A stretch of 64,000 nucleotides of DNA from Dryococelus australis (GCA_029891345.1 CM056994.1:227656991-227720990), one strand, 5' to 3'. Counted from the first letter of the stretch, positions 12,881 through 25,188 are shown. Program-made: numbers and translations. Notes: generated by a model from the sequence alone, not told the origin.

Positions 12881-12904
12881 CATTATCTGGGCTTGAGTAG
12901 TCAC

Positions 12905-14180
12905 TTGCTACTACGGAAAAAACACGTACGTACATTACCATAAAAGTAATTAATAAACAATTTGCTAGTAGCATCAATGCAATTAGGAGGAAAGTATTGA
13001 AAAAAAAAGAAAAGAAACTCTAACAAATAATTTTACAAATAAACCTAAGCTCTTTCAGTAACTGTGCCTGACGTTCAATAATTTCAGCTACTTTCATGAA
13101 AAGATTCTGTAATATTTGATATTGATTTCAATAAACTGCATGTTCTTCACAGCACTTTGATGAATGTAGATTAAAATAGTTCTAAAAGATTTTATTGTAT
13201 GAAGGAATATCATGTTTGGTTCTACTTTGACTTACATTATAACTATATATATTTTCGGTAAATATTATGTTGCTTGTTATGTAAGTACGTACATAATTTT
13301 CTGATTTTCTGTATATTTCAGAGAGCAACATTGATGGAAATGTATCACACAAAGTAAACATAAAATTCCTTGAATTTTTGTACTTTTGTTTGGAACTGTT
13401 ACCTTAAAGATTTAATATATTCGCAAATCAAACAAAACAATAATTTAGTACCCTTACCCTAAAATATTTCGGTAATTAAAAACACTATGTACTTGGTAGA
13501 CTACTTATTAGTACGCATATATGTGCGCATAGAATAGTGCTGTCAGGAATCGTTTTATTGCAGTGATAGTATAATAATTATACTAATTTAATAAGCGCAT
13601 TCTTTCGTCTGGTTTATGTAAATGTTATAACTTTAACATGATTTCGCGTATCGTTGCTACCCAGTCAGTAAATGCAGGTCTTAATACTATACCGTCTGTT
13701 TAAATGCACACTGTATTTATTTACAAGTAAGACACAAATATTAATATATTATGTTAACAATTTTAATATTGTACAAAAATAATTTGTATTATTTGGTTGA
13801 AAACCAAGAGCAGATATTTTTACATTTCAATACCTGACGCGGCGGGGCGGCAGTGCGAAATGCACGAAAGCACAGGCACAACTCCGCGCCTTTCTCAACT
13901 TTCATAATTATAACACATCTGATGAGAACGATTCTACGTGGCGTATTGCGGTTTTTGCATAATTATGTGCACAGTTCTGATCAAGTTTTGAAGTACACCG
14001 CATGTTCTATAAGTAAAAGTACTAGCGATAAAATATTATTTTAATAACATCATGCATAGCATGTTAAACTTACAATTTGTCTTATGTAAAACACTATATT
14101 TTTAATGGCAAAGCATGTGCGACCCAAGTGATGTAATGCGCAGAAACACGAGATAAGCAGATGCGAGTGTGATGGGACAA
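12905..14180. other. AT-rich intron, no gene seen
   Basis: Intronic AT-rich DNA without recognisable coding or RNA features. A short GC-rich patch at 13838-13860 is the only compositional change. Confidence 0.6.
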
Positions 14181-14184
14181 TGGC

Positions 14185-14900
14185 AGCTTGGGTGAGGCGA
14201 CTATCCGCAACTCGTCGCGTCCCCAGGTGGCGGATAGGAGATTCCCAGGCTCTGGGGTGGCTGTAAATATGCCAATACCAGCCCGCGGACCAATGGCTGG
14301 TGTGAGAGCACCGTCGTCGTGGACGTCGGGAACCTGGGTAGCTCAGTGCGAGATGGCGAAGCGCGTCTGCTGGTGGTGGCCCAACGATCTAGGTAGTGAG
14401 GGGGATCTCGAGGTGCTGAAAAATGCGAAGTGTAAATGTCCTCACTGCTGGATTCTGCTGGCTTCCGACTGCGGATGCGTGTTGAATGGATTGGAATGCA
14501 TCGGACCTTGGAAGCATCACCGATGTCAGCCTTCAATCCTCGGCCAGCAGCGGCTTCGCCACCGCTGCTCGTAGGTCCCGGATGTCTCGCGTTTCTCAGA
14601 CCGACTGACTATTTTGGCGGATGAGGAGGGGGTGCCCACATCCCCCCGATTATTGGTCCCCGCCTTCACCCATGGAGTGAAGATCCTGATGTCGGTGCGG
14701 AATAGGGAAGATGGAGTCGGTGCCATGGCTGAGCTGTCCGGTTTTCCGACGCACACGACAAGAAGCAGGGGGGGGGGGGTGTCCTGCGTCCAATTGCTAC
14801 AGCCAATGCTGCAGTGCTGGTTCGCCTGCATGGCAGTACTGACAGTAGTTCAACTTCAAGGGCGCCTGCCCACACGATGACTGGCATCGGCGCGGGGGCT
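14185..14900. other. GC-rich island with overlapping open frames, unassigned
   Basis: About 700 bp is markedly GC-richer than its AT-rich surroundings and is open in several frames on both strands (plus 14188-14574; minus 14201-14536 and 14526-14831). This is what high GC alone produces. No domain is recognised. Its sharp edges suggest an inserted retroelement fragment or processed sequence, not a host exon; no P450-like residues occur in any frame. A run of 10 G sits near 14770. Confidence 0.4.
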
Positions 14901-16100
14901 GTTCTGTCACCCGCATCACAACAGCTGCGATCTCATTTCATTTCACCTCTAATCAAACCAACAGAATTCTTTCTTGCCGAACTAACAAATACCTTACTTT
15001 ATCCAGCCCTAATAGAGTTAAAAGGAATTATTTTTATCCTCCGCGACTGTCGCATAGATTTTCCACGGCCCTATTCTCTTTGTCTGGTTTGCTATGCTCT
15101 TCCATCTAGACCCTTCTTCTATCGGGATGTGCATATGGCTACAATTGCGGCCATGGCACTACAACCCTGCTTAGCAGCGATGCATGTGCTCATTATAATA
15201 ACTAAACCCAATCTAAGGCGTGTAGGGCTTGTTCTGAGACGCATCCCATTCTCCAATCGACTTAGCTACTGACATGCATGCCGGAGGGCACAGAACTGAG
15301 AAGGTGCTCACGCTGGCGCAGCGGGATTTGGTGGCTCGTCAATTACAAAAAAATTGCGCAGGAACGTTAGAAGTTGTCAACCAGTTGAGTTTACCTCCCA
15401 TTCTTCCCACCACGGACACGGCCTGGGTCGAGAGAGACCATTATCACGATGTAGTCAGTACGACAGTAAAGCTACTACAGCTGATTCATTGTGTTTTTAT
15501 TATTTACCAAGCGATTGATTTGAATTATTAACACATTTATGGCCTTCCGGGCCGGATCATACACAAATAAGTGTTTACCTGTGTGTATCCCTTGTCCCTT
15601 AAGAGCTCAGGCACATCAAATCTACATCACTTGCAATTAGCCCCTCAGAACAATCACTACACTTCAAGGGACAAGCAGCGCTCGTCTTCAAAAACCCCTT
15701 TGTTGCTTTTCATCCCTATTAATACATTTAAAATAAATATATAAACTTAAAGGCACTTATACTCTGGTAAAAATGCGTAAGGAAAACGCCGCCATCCGCG
15801 CGCTACTCGCGGCGACCCCGCAAAACACAGTTAAAAAGCAAAGAGTATCTACAGTCCTGCAAAGCTGGACAGAGTATAATTTCAAATGCAAACGTTAATA
15901 CAAAGAGTAGCTGAGAAATAAAAGCAAAAAAATTTACGTGACTGTGATCAATACTAAGCCCTAATAAAATATAGATAATTATAATAACAGTTGATATAAA
16001 AATACAGATTAAAAATGCAAAGAGCTTAGTACGAACTGTAGTTCGCGCACACAGGGCTACCAACCTTTGACACATACCACTAAAATCAATCTCGTGACGA
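14901..16100. other. Intron D-E, middle part, no gene seen
   Basis: Mixed-composition sequence with open frames of 60-150 codons (the longest 14814-15272) but no recognisable motif, splice support or similarity. The minus frame at 15803-16105 contains a hydrophobic run, consistent with AT-rich codons. Confidence 0.4.
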
Positions 16101-16104
16101 TGCA

Positions 16105-17936
16105 ATCGTCACACCTGTTCCACGCACAAAAGTGTGCAGCTTGTACTTGCACCGCCAGCAGTAATGCATTTTTTAAGGTTTAAATGTGTTAACTTTGTAT
16201 TTTGGTTTCTGCTCCCGTATGTAATACCCTTCCCCTCTCCCCTTCCTTAGTTTAGTTTTGAAATCATTAATCTCATCCTTCTCTTTTGTTTTACTTTGGT
16301 AAATTCCCCTGGGCGTCGTGCGGTGTTTGGGCGCGGGAAGAGATTCGTCGTTCGCCGCCCTGGATCAGCTGCGCCTGATGGCAGCTGATGCTGCAACTCC
16401 CCTGACAGCTCTGCTTGGTTGGTTGCGTTGTTCAGGCGCTGAAAGCCTGCTCCTGCTTCTGCACCCCTGGCTTTTGACTGCGTACTCTGCCGGGAGACCT
16501 GACTGAATTGGTGCTGTTTGAGAAGATTTGCACCGTAATGTGTCACAAACTATTGAGAGTTGTGAACTGACTGACTTCAAGATGTCTGTTGAACTTTTCC
16601 AAGCTACTAATTGCATTGTTCATCTACTTCTTCTGATTCTAACTATTTCTTCTGTGCTCAACGTGTTGTTTCTGTGTGAACTGTGACTTAACTGGAAAAA
16701 TAAAGGTGGGATGTGACTTGTTCTAGCAGGGGGGATTGCGCAGCTTGTGCTTGCGCCGCCAGCATTATAGTGTGTGCTGATCTGGTGTAAATATTTTGAA
16801 CTGCTGCTCCACCTACGATTGCCTTGGTTTCCTCTCCCCTCCCATTTTCTCGTCTACGTCTTAGCTACCCCTACCCATTCTGCGCATGCGCGAGCAACAG
16901 TGATGTGATTTGTTGGTGTATTTTTTTGGCTGTACGAGGCTTGCTTTCGAGCAAAGCTCGACCACTTCTACTCAGGTCAGCTCAGCGAGAATACCTGGTA
17001 TTTCTACTCGTCGGTCCACTATGGACTCTGTTCAAAAGCCTAAACCTCGTTAGTATTTGAGCGAGCTGAAATGTGTCCTGTAATGCACGCCAAGTCGCAC
17101 GATGAAGTGGGTTCGTGACATGCTGTAGAAATTTTCTGGTAATGCGAGTTAGCGTTTTATGTGAGCGCTATATTATTTGCATTCTAAATTCTGTTTGGTT
17201 TTTCATGGTGTTTTAAAAATGTAAGTTTGGATTAACTTGTAGTATGTGGTGCCCATAGTACCTTTTCTTTGAAACTTTTTCATTATAAGTAAACTTTAAA
17301 CTCTTTGCTGCAAGTTGCCTGAAAAGTTCTTGGTGTTGAATTGTGACCGCATCGATTTGCGCTAGTTTGAGAGCTTTGAATTAACTCACATGCAAGTGCA
17401 TTCATTTGAGACCGTCGGTGCTTGAGTCGCTTAAATGTTTTGTGAACATGTAATTTTTAGGTCAGACTGTCTTTGGATAGGCCAAGGCAGAATAGTCTTT
17501 TAATCTATTTAAAGTTTGGCTGTTTTATTTTTTCTATGCATCAACTTTCCTTTAATATTAATTAAACGTTAAATGGTGCTTGAGAATAAGGTTCTCTTTT
17601 TGCAACTTGAATTATTTTAATTGAGAGGCAATAAGATATTATGATTCTGATTTATTTAATATTTGTTGTTGCTTTCAAATGAGTATAGAGTGCGAACTCA
17701 TAATATATTTACAATCCTTTGTTTGGGATTCATTTCAGTCAATTTGTATTTTTAATGTGTATTTTTTATCATTTTATTTGAGCGCCCTGCTTTGGCGGCC
17801 ATTGGGTGCCAGGGTCGCCTTTTTAAATGTTTTTAATATTAATAAAATTTGGTAAAATCTGTGATCTGAATAAATGTAAAACTGAATAAACCCAATTTGA
17901 AACTGAATCTGTCTGTTCTCTTGTGTTTTCGTCACA
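16105..17936 (+). mobile_element. Possible LTR retrotransposon remnant (one full and one partial LTR)
   Basis: A candidate LTR spans 16712-17936: it starts TGTGAC, ends GTCACA (a 6-bp inverted end), has AATAAA-type signals near 17869 and 17884 and is preceded by a purine tract (GGAAAAATAAAGGTGGGA). The LTR start motif CAGCTTGTGCTTGCGCCGCC (16739) recurs in diverged form at 16136 (CAGCTTGTACTTGCACCGCC), suggesting a partial second LTR with the interior mostly deleted. No gag or pol frame lies between them. Confidence 0.4.
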
Positions 17937-18481
17937 AAAGTACTGCTAATGTGTTATCTGCGTATGTCGAGGGTAAGCAAGCGCCCTCACTGGGTATTGT
18001 GTCTTATGTGAAACTTGAAACTTCTTACAATTTAAGTACGCATGCGTCTGGCCGCTCAGCTGGGGTGAGAGAGCCATCGCGCGATACATTCATGTCCGCG
18101 CTCGCCAACTGCCTCGCTCCCAGGGGGTGAAAGCCATCTTGGCAGATTGCCTGAACTGTCGCTCATCCGCGCTAGCCATTTCCTGCAACCGCGCAAAACA
18201 GCCAGCAGGACTGTCGCAGTTCAGACTCCCAATGCTGACATCCAGAATCTACACTGAAGATACAGGTGTGTTAGATATTTTCAGAGCTTTCCAATCCCTA
18301 TTAATGATCTTACCCACAAGCCACACTATTACATGTTGCTAAAATAATGAAGGAAGAAAAGAGTAAACCTCTTAAAAGACTGCAGACGGTATACAATTGT
18401 CGCTATTTGATGCAGTCAAATTAAACCTATAATATGAAGATGAATCAGTGGTGTGTCTGTCTCACATGAAATTATCGCTAT

Positions 18482-18960
18482 TTGCCAATCCCACCAGTAA
18501 ATATACACACATTTTCTGGCGATTTCACAAAATGTATTCAATACAGGGACAAATGCAAGGGGTTGAATGTTGACAACAAATCTCTTCCAGATGTACAGAA
18601 ACTTCATTACCTAATATCGTCTTTGAAGGGCGAAGCACACAAATTGCCGCAAAAGCTCCCCATCTAAAATGACAACATTACAGTAACCTGGCATTTGCTA
18701 AACCAGTGCTATAACAACCCCAAACTAATAGCAGCAAAATATTTAACAAATTTATTGGCATCTCCTAAGGTCTGCAAGCAGTCGGTTCCGCAACTGCGAC
18801 AACTAATCAGTCATGTCAGATGTAATTTAAATGCTTTAACTAGCATAACAATTGGCATACCACTTCATCAAATACTGCTAATACACACCCTGCTTAATCA
18901 CACAGACAGCAGCAGAGCAAAGGAAGGAACATTAAACTGTATCCTCTAAATTTTCCACTT
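18482..18960 (+). pseudogene. BEL/Pao gag fragment
   Basis: Recognised by PPVNIHTFSGDFTKCIQYRD, matching the 'LPKIELPKFSGDxxxWxxFxD' start of BEL/Pao gag, then LPDVQKLHYLISSLKGEA ('VQKLxYLxxxLxGEA'). The frame stops at 18665 and resumes at 18695 with LLNQCYNNPKLIAAKYLTNL and the leucine-rich PQLRQLISHVRCNLNAL segment. The interrupted frame marks it as a dead copy. Gag would form the particle of the retroelement. The order gag, zinc knuckle, protease, integrase matches the family. Confidence 0.85.
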
Positions 18961-19224
18961 CAGAAGAGCTGTTGAAATTTATGAAAAAAGGTGCCAGGCT
19001 TTAGAACCCATCCAATATGGCCAAGACTCGTGATTCAATAATAAGACTAACACAACCCTAGCAAAATGCAAGGCAACGCAAGTCAGCACCTTTAAACATG
19101 TTAACTTATTTGTGGCAACCAATAGTGATCATTGTCCATTTTGTAACAAAAATCTTTTGATTTACACAAGTAATTTGTTTGCTTAGGCTAGAATATAACA
19201 GTGCCACGAGGGTGTAGTACAGTA

Positions 19225-19456
19225 CAATTTGTGCTTCAATTGCCTGCGAACATCCCACCATCAATCCCATTGTCCTTCCAGCCACTGTAGGAAATGCAAC
19301 AAGAGGCGTCACACATTACTACATCGTGAAATGCAGGGGGCGCCACAGAATCAAATCAACATATTGTCAGATCAAGTTGATGATACTACAGCACAATACC
19401 TGAAACTAGCAGAACAGGTATCTGGCCAGGTTAATGAGGTATTTACTGCAGCCTGA
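19225..19456 (+). pseudogene. BEL/Pao gag zinc-knuckle fragment
   Basis: The frame contains CFNCLRTSHHQSHCPSSHCR and then KCNKRRHTLLHRE, the double cysteine/histidine cluster found at the C-terminus of BEL/Pao gag (CxxCxxxxHxxxxC plus CxxCxxxHHxLLH). These bind nucleic acid in the family. It is separated from the gag piece upstream by stops and runs into about 40 further codons before a stop at 19454. Confidence 0.85.
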
Positions 19457-19479
19457 ATACCAGAGATAGCACACAGTTA

Positions 19480-19905
19480 TTGTTGTCAACGCCTACAGTG
19501 AAGATACGAAACAGTAGAGGTATTTTGCACCCCGACAGTGCCCTGTTTGACTTGGAATCACAAACAATTTTCCTAACAGATTCCTTGGCTACATTGCGAA
19601 ATCTTCGAAAGTCATATGACAAAATACCCATACAATGCAGTAGTGATGTTTCTGCACAAGCAACCCATAGTATCAATGTTGAGATGTATTCCAATACTAG
19701 CAACTTGGCAGATATCAAGAGTGCAATATTATAAAAAATAACTGACAATGTTCCAGCAATATCCATTGACAACAAAGGGTGGAACCTCCCAAGTGATATT
19801 ATGCTAGCAGATGAGTTCGATCAACCTGAAAGAATTGACTTTCTCATTGGAGCTGAACTTTTCAAACATCTTTTGTGGAGGAAAAAAATAACCGGGCCAG
19901 GCTGC
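19480..19905 (+). pseudogene. BEL/Pao protease fragment
   Basis: The piece 19480-19734 begins LLSTPTVKIRNSRGILHPDS (in the frame just upstream of the ATG) and contains ALFDLESQTIFLTDSLA, corresponding to the retropepsin active site 'ALLDSGSQxSFIT'. The catalytic DSG triplet is replaced here by DLE, so the enzyme would be dead even apart from the breaks. A second piece (19801-20160) carries IDFLIGAELFKHLLW, matching the family's 'IDxLIGADxFxxLL'. After that the sequence diverges and the reverse transcriptase is absent. Confidence 0.8.
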
Positions 19906-20385
19906 TACCCTGTACTTCATGAAACACATCTAGGTTCCATTCGCTCTGGGCATATAAGACGAAAAGAGAAGAACTCTTCACGCCTGCAGTATCTGCTTTC
20001 TAGATGTGACTTAATGTTGGACAAGAGACTACAGCTTTTTGAAAAAATAAATGAAGGTTGTTGGAATGAGAAGCGAGACTATGAAGAAGTGTTATATAGA
20101 TGTCTTTGTTTATTTGGCCACAGTGGCAATACATTTAGAGCTGGTAAGCACTCTTATTTCTGACGCCTTTATAACAGCACTACAATGGTCCTTAGCTCGT
20201 TGATGCAAGGTACTATACTTGTACCTACAGTGACAATGCTGCCAATTACGTTGGTTCCAACAAGGAACTGCAACAACTCTGGAAGCTCTTCTTAAGTGAA
20301 GACTTAAGCCAAATACTAAATAGATGTACAGATCAGAAGGAATCACATGGCACTTTATACAGCCAAGTACACCTTACTTTGGTGA

Positions 20386-20935
20386 CTTATGATGGCCGGA
20401 GTAAGATCCTTAAAACACCACCTGTGTAGGGTGCAAGGAAAATATATTCTCACCTTTGAAGAACTGACTACACTACTTGCACAGACAGAAGCATGCCTGA
20501 ACTGTACACCACTAACAGTATTGTCGGATGATCCTGATGATCATAGTCACTTCAGTCCTGGATATTACCTAATTGGTGGTCCACTTATGTTCTTTCCTAA
20601 GCCTGGCTTGTCTGGCGCACCAATGAAGAAGCTGCCCAGGTGGGAACAAGTTCAACAAGCAGCCTAGCATATTTAGACCCGATGATCGAAGGATTATATG
20701 AAAGCCCTTCAGCAAAGAAGCAAATTGATGTCGTGCACATCAAACGTCAAGCCAGGAATGTCAGTCACCGTGAAAGAAGACAACTAGCACCCACTCGCAT
20801 GGAAACTTGCAGTCGTCGTGGAAACCTTTCCTGGATATGATGGTTTAGTCACAGTAATTAATGCAAAGACCTCAGCAACCACTCTGAAGAGACCTGTTCA
20901 TAAATTTGTCATTCTACCTGTTAAATGGTGTAATT
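20386..20935 (+). pseudogene. BEL/Pao integrase C-terminal fragment
   Basis: Three overlapping frames give the end of a BEL/Pao integrase. The first (20389-20667) has SLKHHLCRV, then LTFEELTTLLAQTEACLNCT and DPDDHSHFSPGYYLIGGPL ('LTPGHFLIGxPL'). The second is short. The third (20818-21009) has VTVINAKTSATTLKRPVHKF, the typical 'VxVRTxxGxxxRPVxKL' end. Frame changes at about 20665 and 20815 show decay. The catalytic DDE core is not present. Confidence 0.85.
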
Positions 20936-21035
20936 TGTGTGCGTGTTTTACCTACAGCCTTGTAGTTTATATGCGGATTGTTCAATGTAATTGTTTCTCT
21001 CAATTTTGAAACATATGTTTCAATGGAACGGAGAA

Positions 21036-21110
21036 AGATCAGAATTGTGTGCTCTCTTGTGTTGTAACCAGACAGTACATGGGATTGTTAGCATTATAGG
21101 GGATGGATTG
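21036..21110 (+). repeat. Repeat after BEL/Pao integrase (possible LTR start)
   Basis: The segment with CTCTTGTGTTGTAACCAGAC recurs at 11355 (see that entry). Its place directly after the integrase end fits a 3' LTR, but ends and polypurine tract are not clear. Confidence 0.35.
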
Positions 21111-21165
21111 TTTATATATGCAGATTATTCATCTCATTCATAGGTTAGTTGCTATGAACAAGCAA

Positions 21166-21385
21166 ATCAGTAACATCTTGGTAGGCGAACCAGATTCGAT
21201 TCCTGGTGGGGTCGCTCCCCGGATTGTCACAAATTGTAATCGTGCCAGACAATGTCGCTGGTCACCAGGTTTCCTCGGAATATCCGGTTTCTCCTCCTTT
21301 ACATTCCAGCGCTCTCCATACCCCACTTTACCCTCATTGGTTCTCAAGACCTCGCTGTTAGGAACGGCTCAAACTTCTCCACTCA
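21166..21385 (+). mobile_element. tRNA-derived SINE, copy 2
   Basis: Plus-strand copy of the SINE family. Box B reads GATTCGATTCCTGGTGGGGT, followed by the shared body TCGTGCCAGACAATGTCGCT and CTCAAGACCTCGC. The head is more diverged than in the other copies, so it is older or truncated at its 5' end. Confidence 0.8.
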
Positions 21386-21389
21386 TAGT

Positions 21390-22100
21390 GAACTTGGTGC
21401 TAAATTTGAGTCAAACGTGTCAGTTGTGTTGTTTTAAGCATAACCTTTTTATAATTTAGAAGCTCCTAGTTTATGTTAGTCAAAGAGAATATAAATTTAT
21501 CTTACTCTCGATACTGTTACACAGTAAATCGGATGCGAGAAATCAACAGTCTACACTCGATAGTGAACTATGTTACGACACCAGCTATTGCACAAATTGT
21601 CTCATGTTAGGTCACAGCTGAGTTTTTTGTTACTACCGTAAGTCAGATTTCCAAAGGGACGAAGAGGTTTGAATTTCTTCACGTGTTAAGAATAGTCTGG
21701 GTATTATGTTGTAATTATGGATATAACGACGAAATGAAACTCACAAGAAAAATTTTCAATAGGCGCTGTTTGTTTTGTAGTTGAATAGAATTCCTCGATT
21801 AAAAAATAAATAACGTTAAATTAAATGGCATTATTGTAATTATGAGAGTACAAATTTAGTGATAATAATTGATATGCATTATTTTTTATTTTAAACGAGT
21901 GTAAGGCACTTTTATAATAAACATCATCCTGGCGAGATCCGTTTCTGCTTAATTGCCACTTCACGGGCTGAGTTTATTTTAATACGTAGTATCTACCGAA
22001 AAACTCTATTCAAGTTTTATTAAAATGAATATCTGCCAAAATCTCGTAATCAGAGAAGCAGAATAAATTAACGAACATACAAAAAAGTAAATATTACTTA
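21390..22100. other. Intron near exon D, no gene seen
   Basis: AT-rich sequence between the SINE and the exon D donor. Nothing recognisable was seen. Confidence 0.6.
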
Positions 22101-22101
22101 C

Positions 22102-22219
22102 CTGTAAAGAAATCATCACCTCCGCTGGCCTCGTTATGCTTTATTTTGTGCAGGTAAATGTCGAAAAAATCTCTGAGGCTGTTATCATCATATGTCGACT
22201 TGCGTTCTTCTAGAAAAGC
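22102..22219 (-). CDS. Cytochrome P450 exon D (G-helix to H-helix)
   Basis: Short minus-strand exon of 118 nt, too short and lacking a start codon for ORF callers. It reads AFLEERKSTYDDNSLRDFFD then IYLHKIK and ends DDFFT. RDFFDIYL corresponds to the near-universal insect clan-2 motif RDF(I/V)DxYL. The acceptor is TTGCAG|GCTTTT and the donor is ACAG|GTAAGT, a consensus site. It begins in phase 0 and ends in phase 1; the single G left over joins AG of exon E to make the Glu of FTENELL. It sits between a 7.8-kb intron on the upstream side and a 13.0-kb intron on the downstream side. Confidence 0.92.
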
Positions 22220-22589
22220 CTGCAATAATTTTCAGTGAAGATAAAATGATTGCAATGCATTGCTTGCGAAGCGTTAAGTTTTCCTTTAACAAAAATTTAA
22301 ATTGTGCAACACAATAGATATAAACCTGAAATTAGAGTAGCATATTAAGATGTTGTGATTTTATTTTACATGATAAAAGAAATGATTATTTTTTTCAACC
22401 TTCGTCAAAAGAATAGTTGCATCTCCAAGGACGTAGCCTACAGAAGTAAAATGTGGTGGGTAGGTTGGCATGTAGATTATTCATGTTTCAGGCTCGGTCG
22501 CGCAAGTGACGTCAGCAATGGTGGGCCTTATCGCTGTACCTACATGCTTTCCATTCTGACTTATGATGTTGTATTGGTAGCATACCTTC

Positions 22590-23530
22590 AAAATTTAGTA
22601 TACCTCAGAGACGAGTTAGAAAGCACTTCGAACAATTGGACGTGCTCGAGAGGGGTCTCTTCGTAGAGTTGCGGGAAGCGGGATGGTCATTTTGGTATAT
22701 TGCGCGCAATACAGTTCGTGCGGATATTACCGTGGTACGCTTCTGGCGCCAATGGACAGAGGAAGGCACGCACACACAAGATGCAGGATCTACGAGACCA
22801 CCATGAGCTACACCGGGGGAAAACCTACGGATTGTCCCAACATCCACGATTGCGGACATGCAGGGAACAGTACTTCCCGCACTGCAGCATCGTGGAAGTA
22901 CCAGTACCGTTGGCAGAAGGCTACACGACGCAGGATTAAGGACTGTTAAGATGACTGCCTTTAACACCACATCACCTTAGCAGCAGAATGCAATGGTGTT
23001 GTGACCGACTGCCATGGAGCCATGCAGAAAAGCAACGGGTAATCTTCAGTGATGAGTCCCCCTACGGCTTGGCGACGACCAACGCATACGTTTGTGGAAG
23101 CAACGTAGACAGCGCAAAAATGAACGGTTTGTTGTCACACATCAAATGTCAAATGGCTTTGTACAATGCTGTGGGGTGCGATTTATTACGATGCCCAATC
23201 CCCGATGGTCCTCATCACGGACTCTTTGACAGTCCGACGGCCCATTAATTAAGTCTTGCAACTAGTAGCCCTGCCATTCGTGAACTTCCACACCAATACT
23301 CTATTCCAAACGGACAACGCTCGTCCTCGCACCGCTGCGGCCTCAAGAGCGCGTCTTGAAGCCATAGATACTCCGGTATGGCCAGTAACATGGCCAGACC
23401 TATCTTTCCCAAACTGAATGTGTGTGGGAAGCTATTTTCCGCTCTCTCGTGATTCCACCCATACCACAAGAACTGCAAGATAATATTCAAAATTTTCTAG
23501 CTGCATGAGATGGATTCTCGCAGGACACTA
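22590..23530 (+). pseudogene. Tc1-like transposase relic
   Basis: Plus-strand pieces of a Tc1-type (IS630 superfamily) transposase. Near the N-terminus the frames around 22640-22790 give a paired helix-turn-helix-like ERGLFVELREAGWSFWYIAR and RFWRQWTEEGT. At 23030-23060 a frame has RVIFSDESPYGL, the first catalytic aspartate region (family 'VLFSDESRF'). At 23315-23345 QTDNARPRTAAASRARLEAI resembles 'QDNARPHTAR', the second Asp. At 23375 PVTWPDLSFPKLNVCGKLFS decays from 'PARSPDLSPIEHVWD', so the third acidic residue is not readable. Several frameshifts and stops make it non-functional. It lies inside P450 intron C-D, opposite strand. Confidence 0.75.
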
Positions 23531-23769
23531 TTAGAGTAACTACAACTCCATGACGTGACGTCTGGCGGAATGTGTTCGCAAGCATGGCTGCCTGGTGTCA
23601 TACTGAGATACGTATGTGTAACGATATGAATACTGCCCATAGTCTCAATTTTTAAATCATTTCTTATTCTTGGTGAGTTTCGCTTCCTTCCGAATAGCGT
23701 TACAATCTGACACTTCCTTGTGGTGCAACTATTTTGTTGACCATAAAAGTATTCATTCATTAAACTGTG

Positions 23770-24185
23770 TCAGTAATGGAATGCTGTACTTTATATCTCT
23801 AAGAATTTAAGCATCGACACATTAGCATCTGATCCGTAGCTGTCACCACTAACATTTTGCTCTCCTTATACTTAATTTTTTAATCAGGTAAGGAGGCGTG
23901 GAAGTGTGTATCAAACCCTTGGCAAAAGAGAGATTTTGCCACAAAACAAGCATGATATGACAGTTTAGTAAATCTATAAGTTTCAATGGTTTTCCAGATT
24001 AAATTACATAATAACTGGCGCATATATTGTAACCATGCTGGAATACAATTCAAACCAAATTTATTTCATATAGGTTTACACAATAAAAAAAAACGAAGTT
24101 TACAAAGATAAGAAAACATTATTTCATATGATTAACCATAAAGGCATGTGTTTGTACACATCCTTATTGGTAAATATACATATAC
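23770..24185. other. Intron, no gene seen
   Basis: AT-rich spacer between the Tc1-like relic and the left end of the 5.1-kb inverted-repeat element. No feature was recognised. Confidence 0.6.
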
Positions 24186-24188
24186 AAG
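24183..24188 (+). other. Target-site duplication, left (TACAAG)
   Basis: Six bases directly outside the AGTAGTA terminus; the right-hand counterpart (29272-29277) is TACGAG, a 5/6 match. Confidence 0.7.
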
Positions 24189-24734
24189 AGTAGTAGGGAA
24201 TAGTTTCGTAATGCGTAAGGGCATCGGGCATTGGAGACGGAGCCTGGGTAGACGCCATGTTGTTACGTTACCAAACCGCCATATTGGATATCATTGACCT
24301 ATCACCCCTGACCCATGTGATCTTTGACCTTGACCTTCACCTCTTATAATAGGTCCTATGACCCAAAAAACACTAAAAAACATAAAAATCCCTAATAATC
24401 CTCAATAAATTTACTATTTTAAATTATTAAAAACTTATTAGAAGGATCCTCAGAAATTGCCCATTTTTTTCCGGAAAAGGTGACGGGGATAACAAACTCT
24501 TGTGACCTTGGAGCCAGGTGAACGGGATCATGGCAATTGGCCTTTGACCTTGGACCTTGAAAATACAAATATCCAACAAAAAATTTTTAAAATTACAAAA
24601 AATTACAAAAAATCCCAAAAAGTTTATTATTAAAAAATTACTATAAAAATATTAAAAATTATTTAAGAATTGTTTAAAATTATTTAAAAACTTATAACAA
24701 TTTAAAAAATACTTACATTTCCGAAGGGGCCACA

Positions 24735-24752
24735 CCCCCCCCCCCCCCCCCC
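24735..24752 (+). repeat. Poly-C tract
   Basis: A run of 18 C residues inside the left arm of the 5.1-kb element. Confidence 0.9.
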
Positions 24753-24859
24753 ACCCGGCAAATACTCACCTCTGTTCGACTCCAGCAGATGACTGAATCC
24801 CTCACACCAACTCCCCTCACCGATACTTATTCCGCCATTTTGTTTTTTTCGTTCATCAT

Positions 24860-25060
24860 TTGTTTACATGCTAATGGAGGCAGCCATATTTGTTTATATA
24901 TTACTGGAGGCCATCATATTTGATTTTTCCGTTCGAAATTTGTTTATATGTTACTGGAGGCCTCCATCTTTGTGTATGTGTTACTGGAGGTGGCCATATT
25001 AATTTTTTTAGTACATAATTTGTTTATATATGTTACTGGAGGCCACCATCTTGGTAGACA
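24860..25060. repeat. TTACTGGAGG sub-repeats, left arm
   Basis: Units of about 60-70 bp around TGTTTATATGTTACTGGAGG followed by (C/T)CCATCTT or GGCCATATT. Mirror copies lie in the right arm at 28430-28620, and a single unit lies at 55220-55255 in the third copy. Confidence 0.8.
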
Positions 25061-25188
25061 TCTCCCATCCGCCATATGGAAGCCAATGACCACAACCTTC
25101 ACCCCATGACCTTTAATGTCCTTAAAACAAAGATAGATAAAAATACATCAAAGTCAGCAAATATAATACATTACAGACAACTTAGGCC

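Larger units (their letters stand above)
18440..20960 (+). mobile_element. Degenerate BEL/Pao LTR retrotransposon body
   Basis: An ordered series of BEL/Pao polyprotein pieces on the plus strand (gag, zinc knuckle, protease, integrase C-terminus) is broken by stops and frameshifts. Reverse transcriptase and RNase H are missing between about 19950 and 20380. Flanking LTRs are not clearly resolved; a repeat shared with 11355 follows at about 21036. It lies inside P450 intron D-E on the opposite strand. Confidence 0.85.

Noticed and set aside
14188..14574. A 128-codon GC-rich frame as a host exon
   Set aside because: Several overlapping frames on both strands are equally open, as expected from base composition; no motif is seen.
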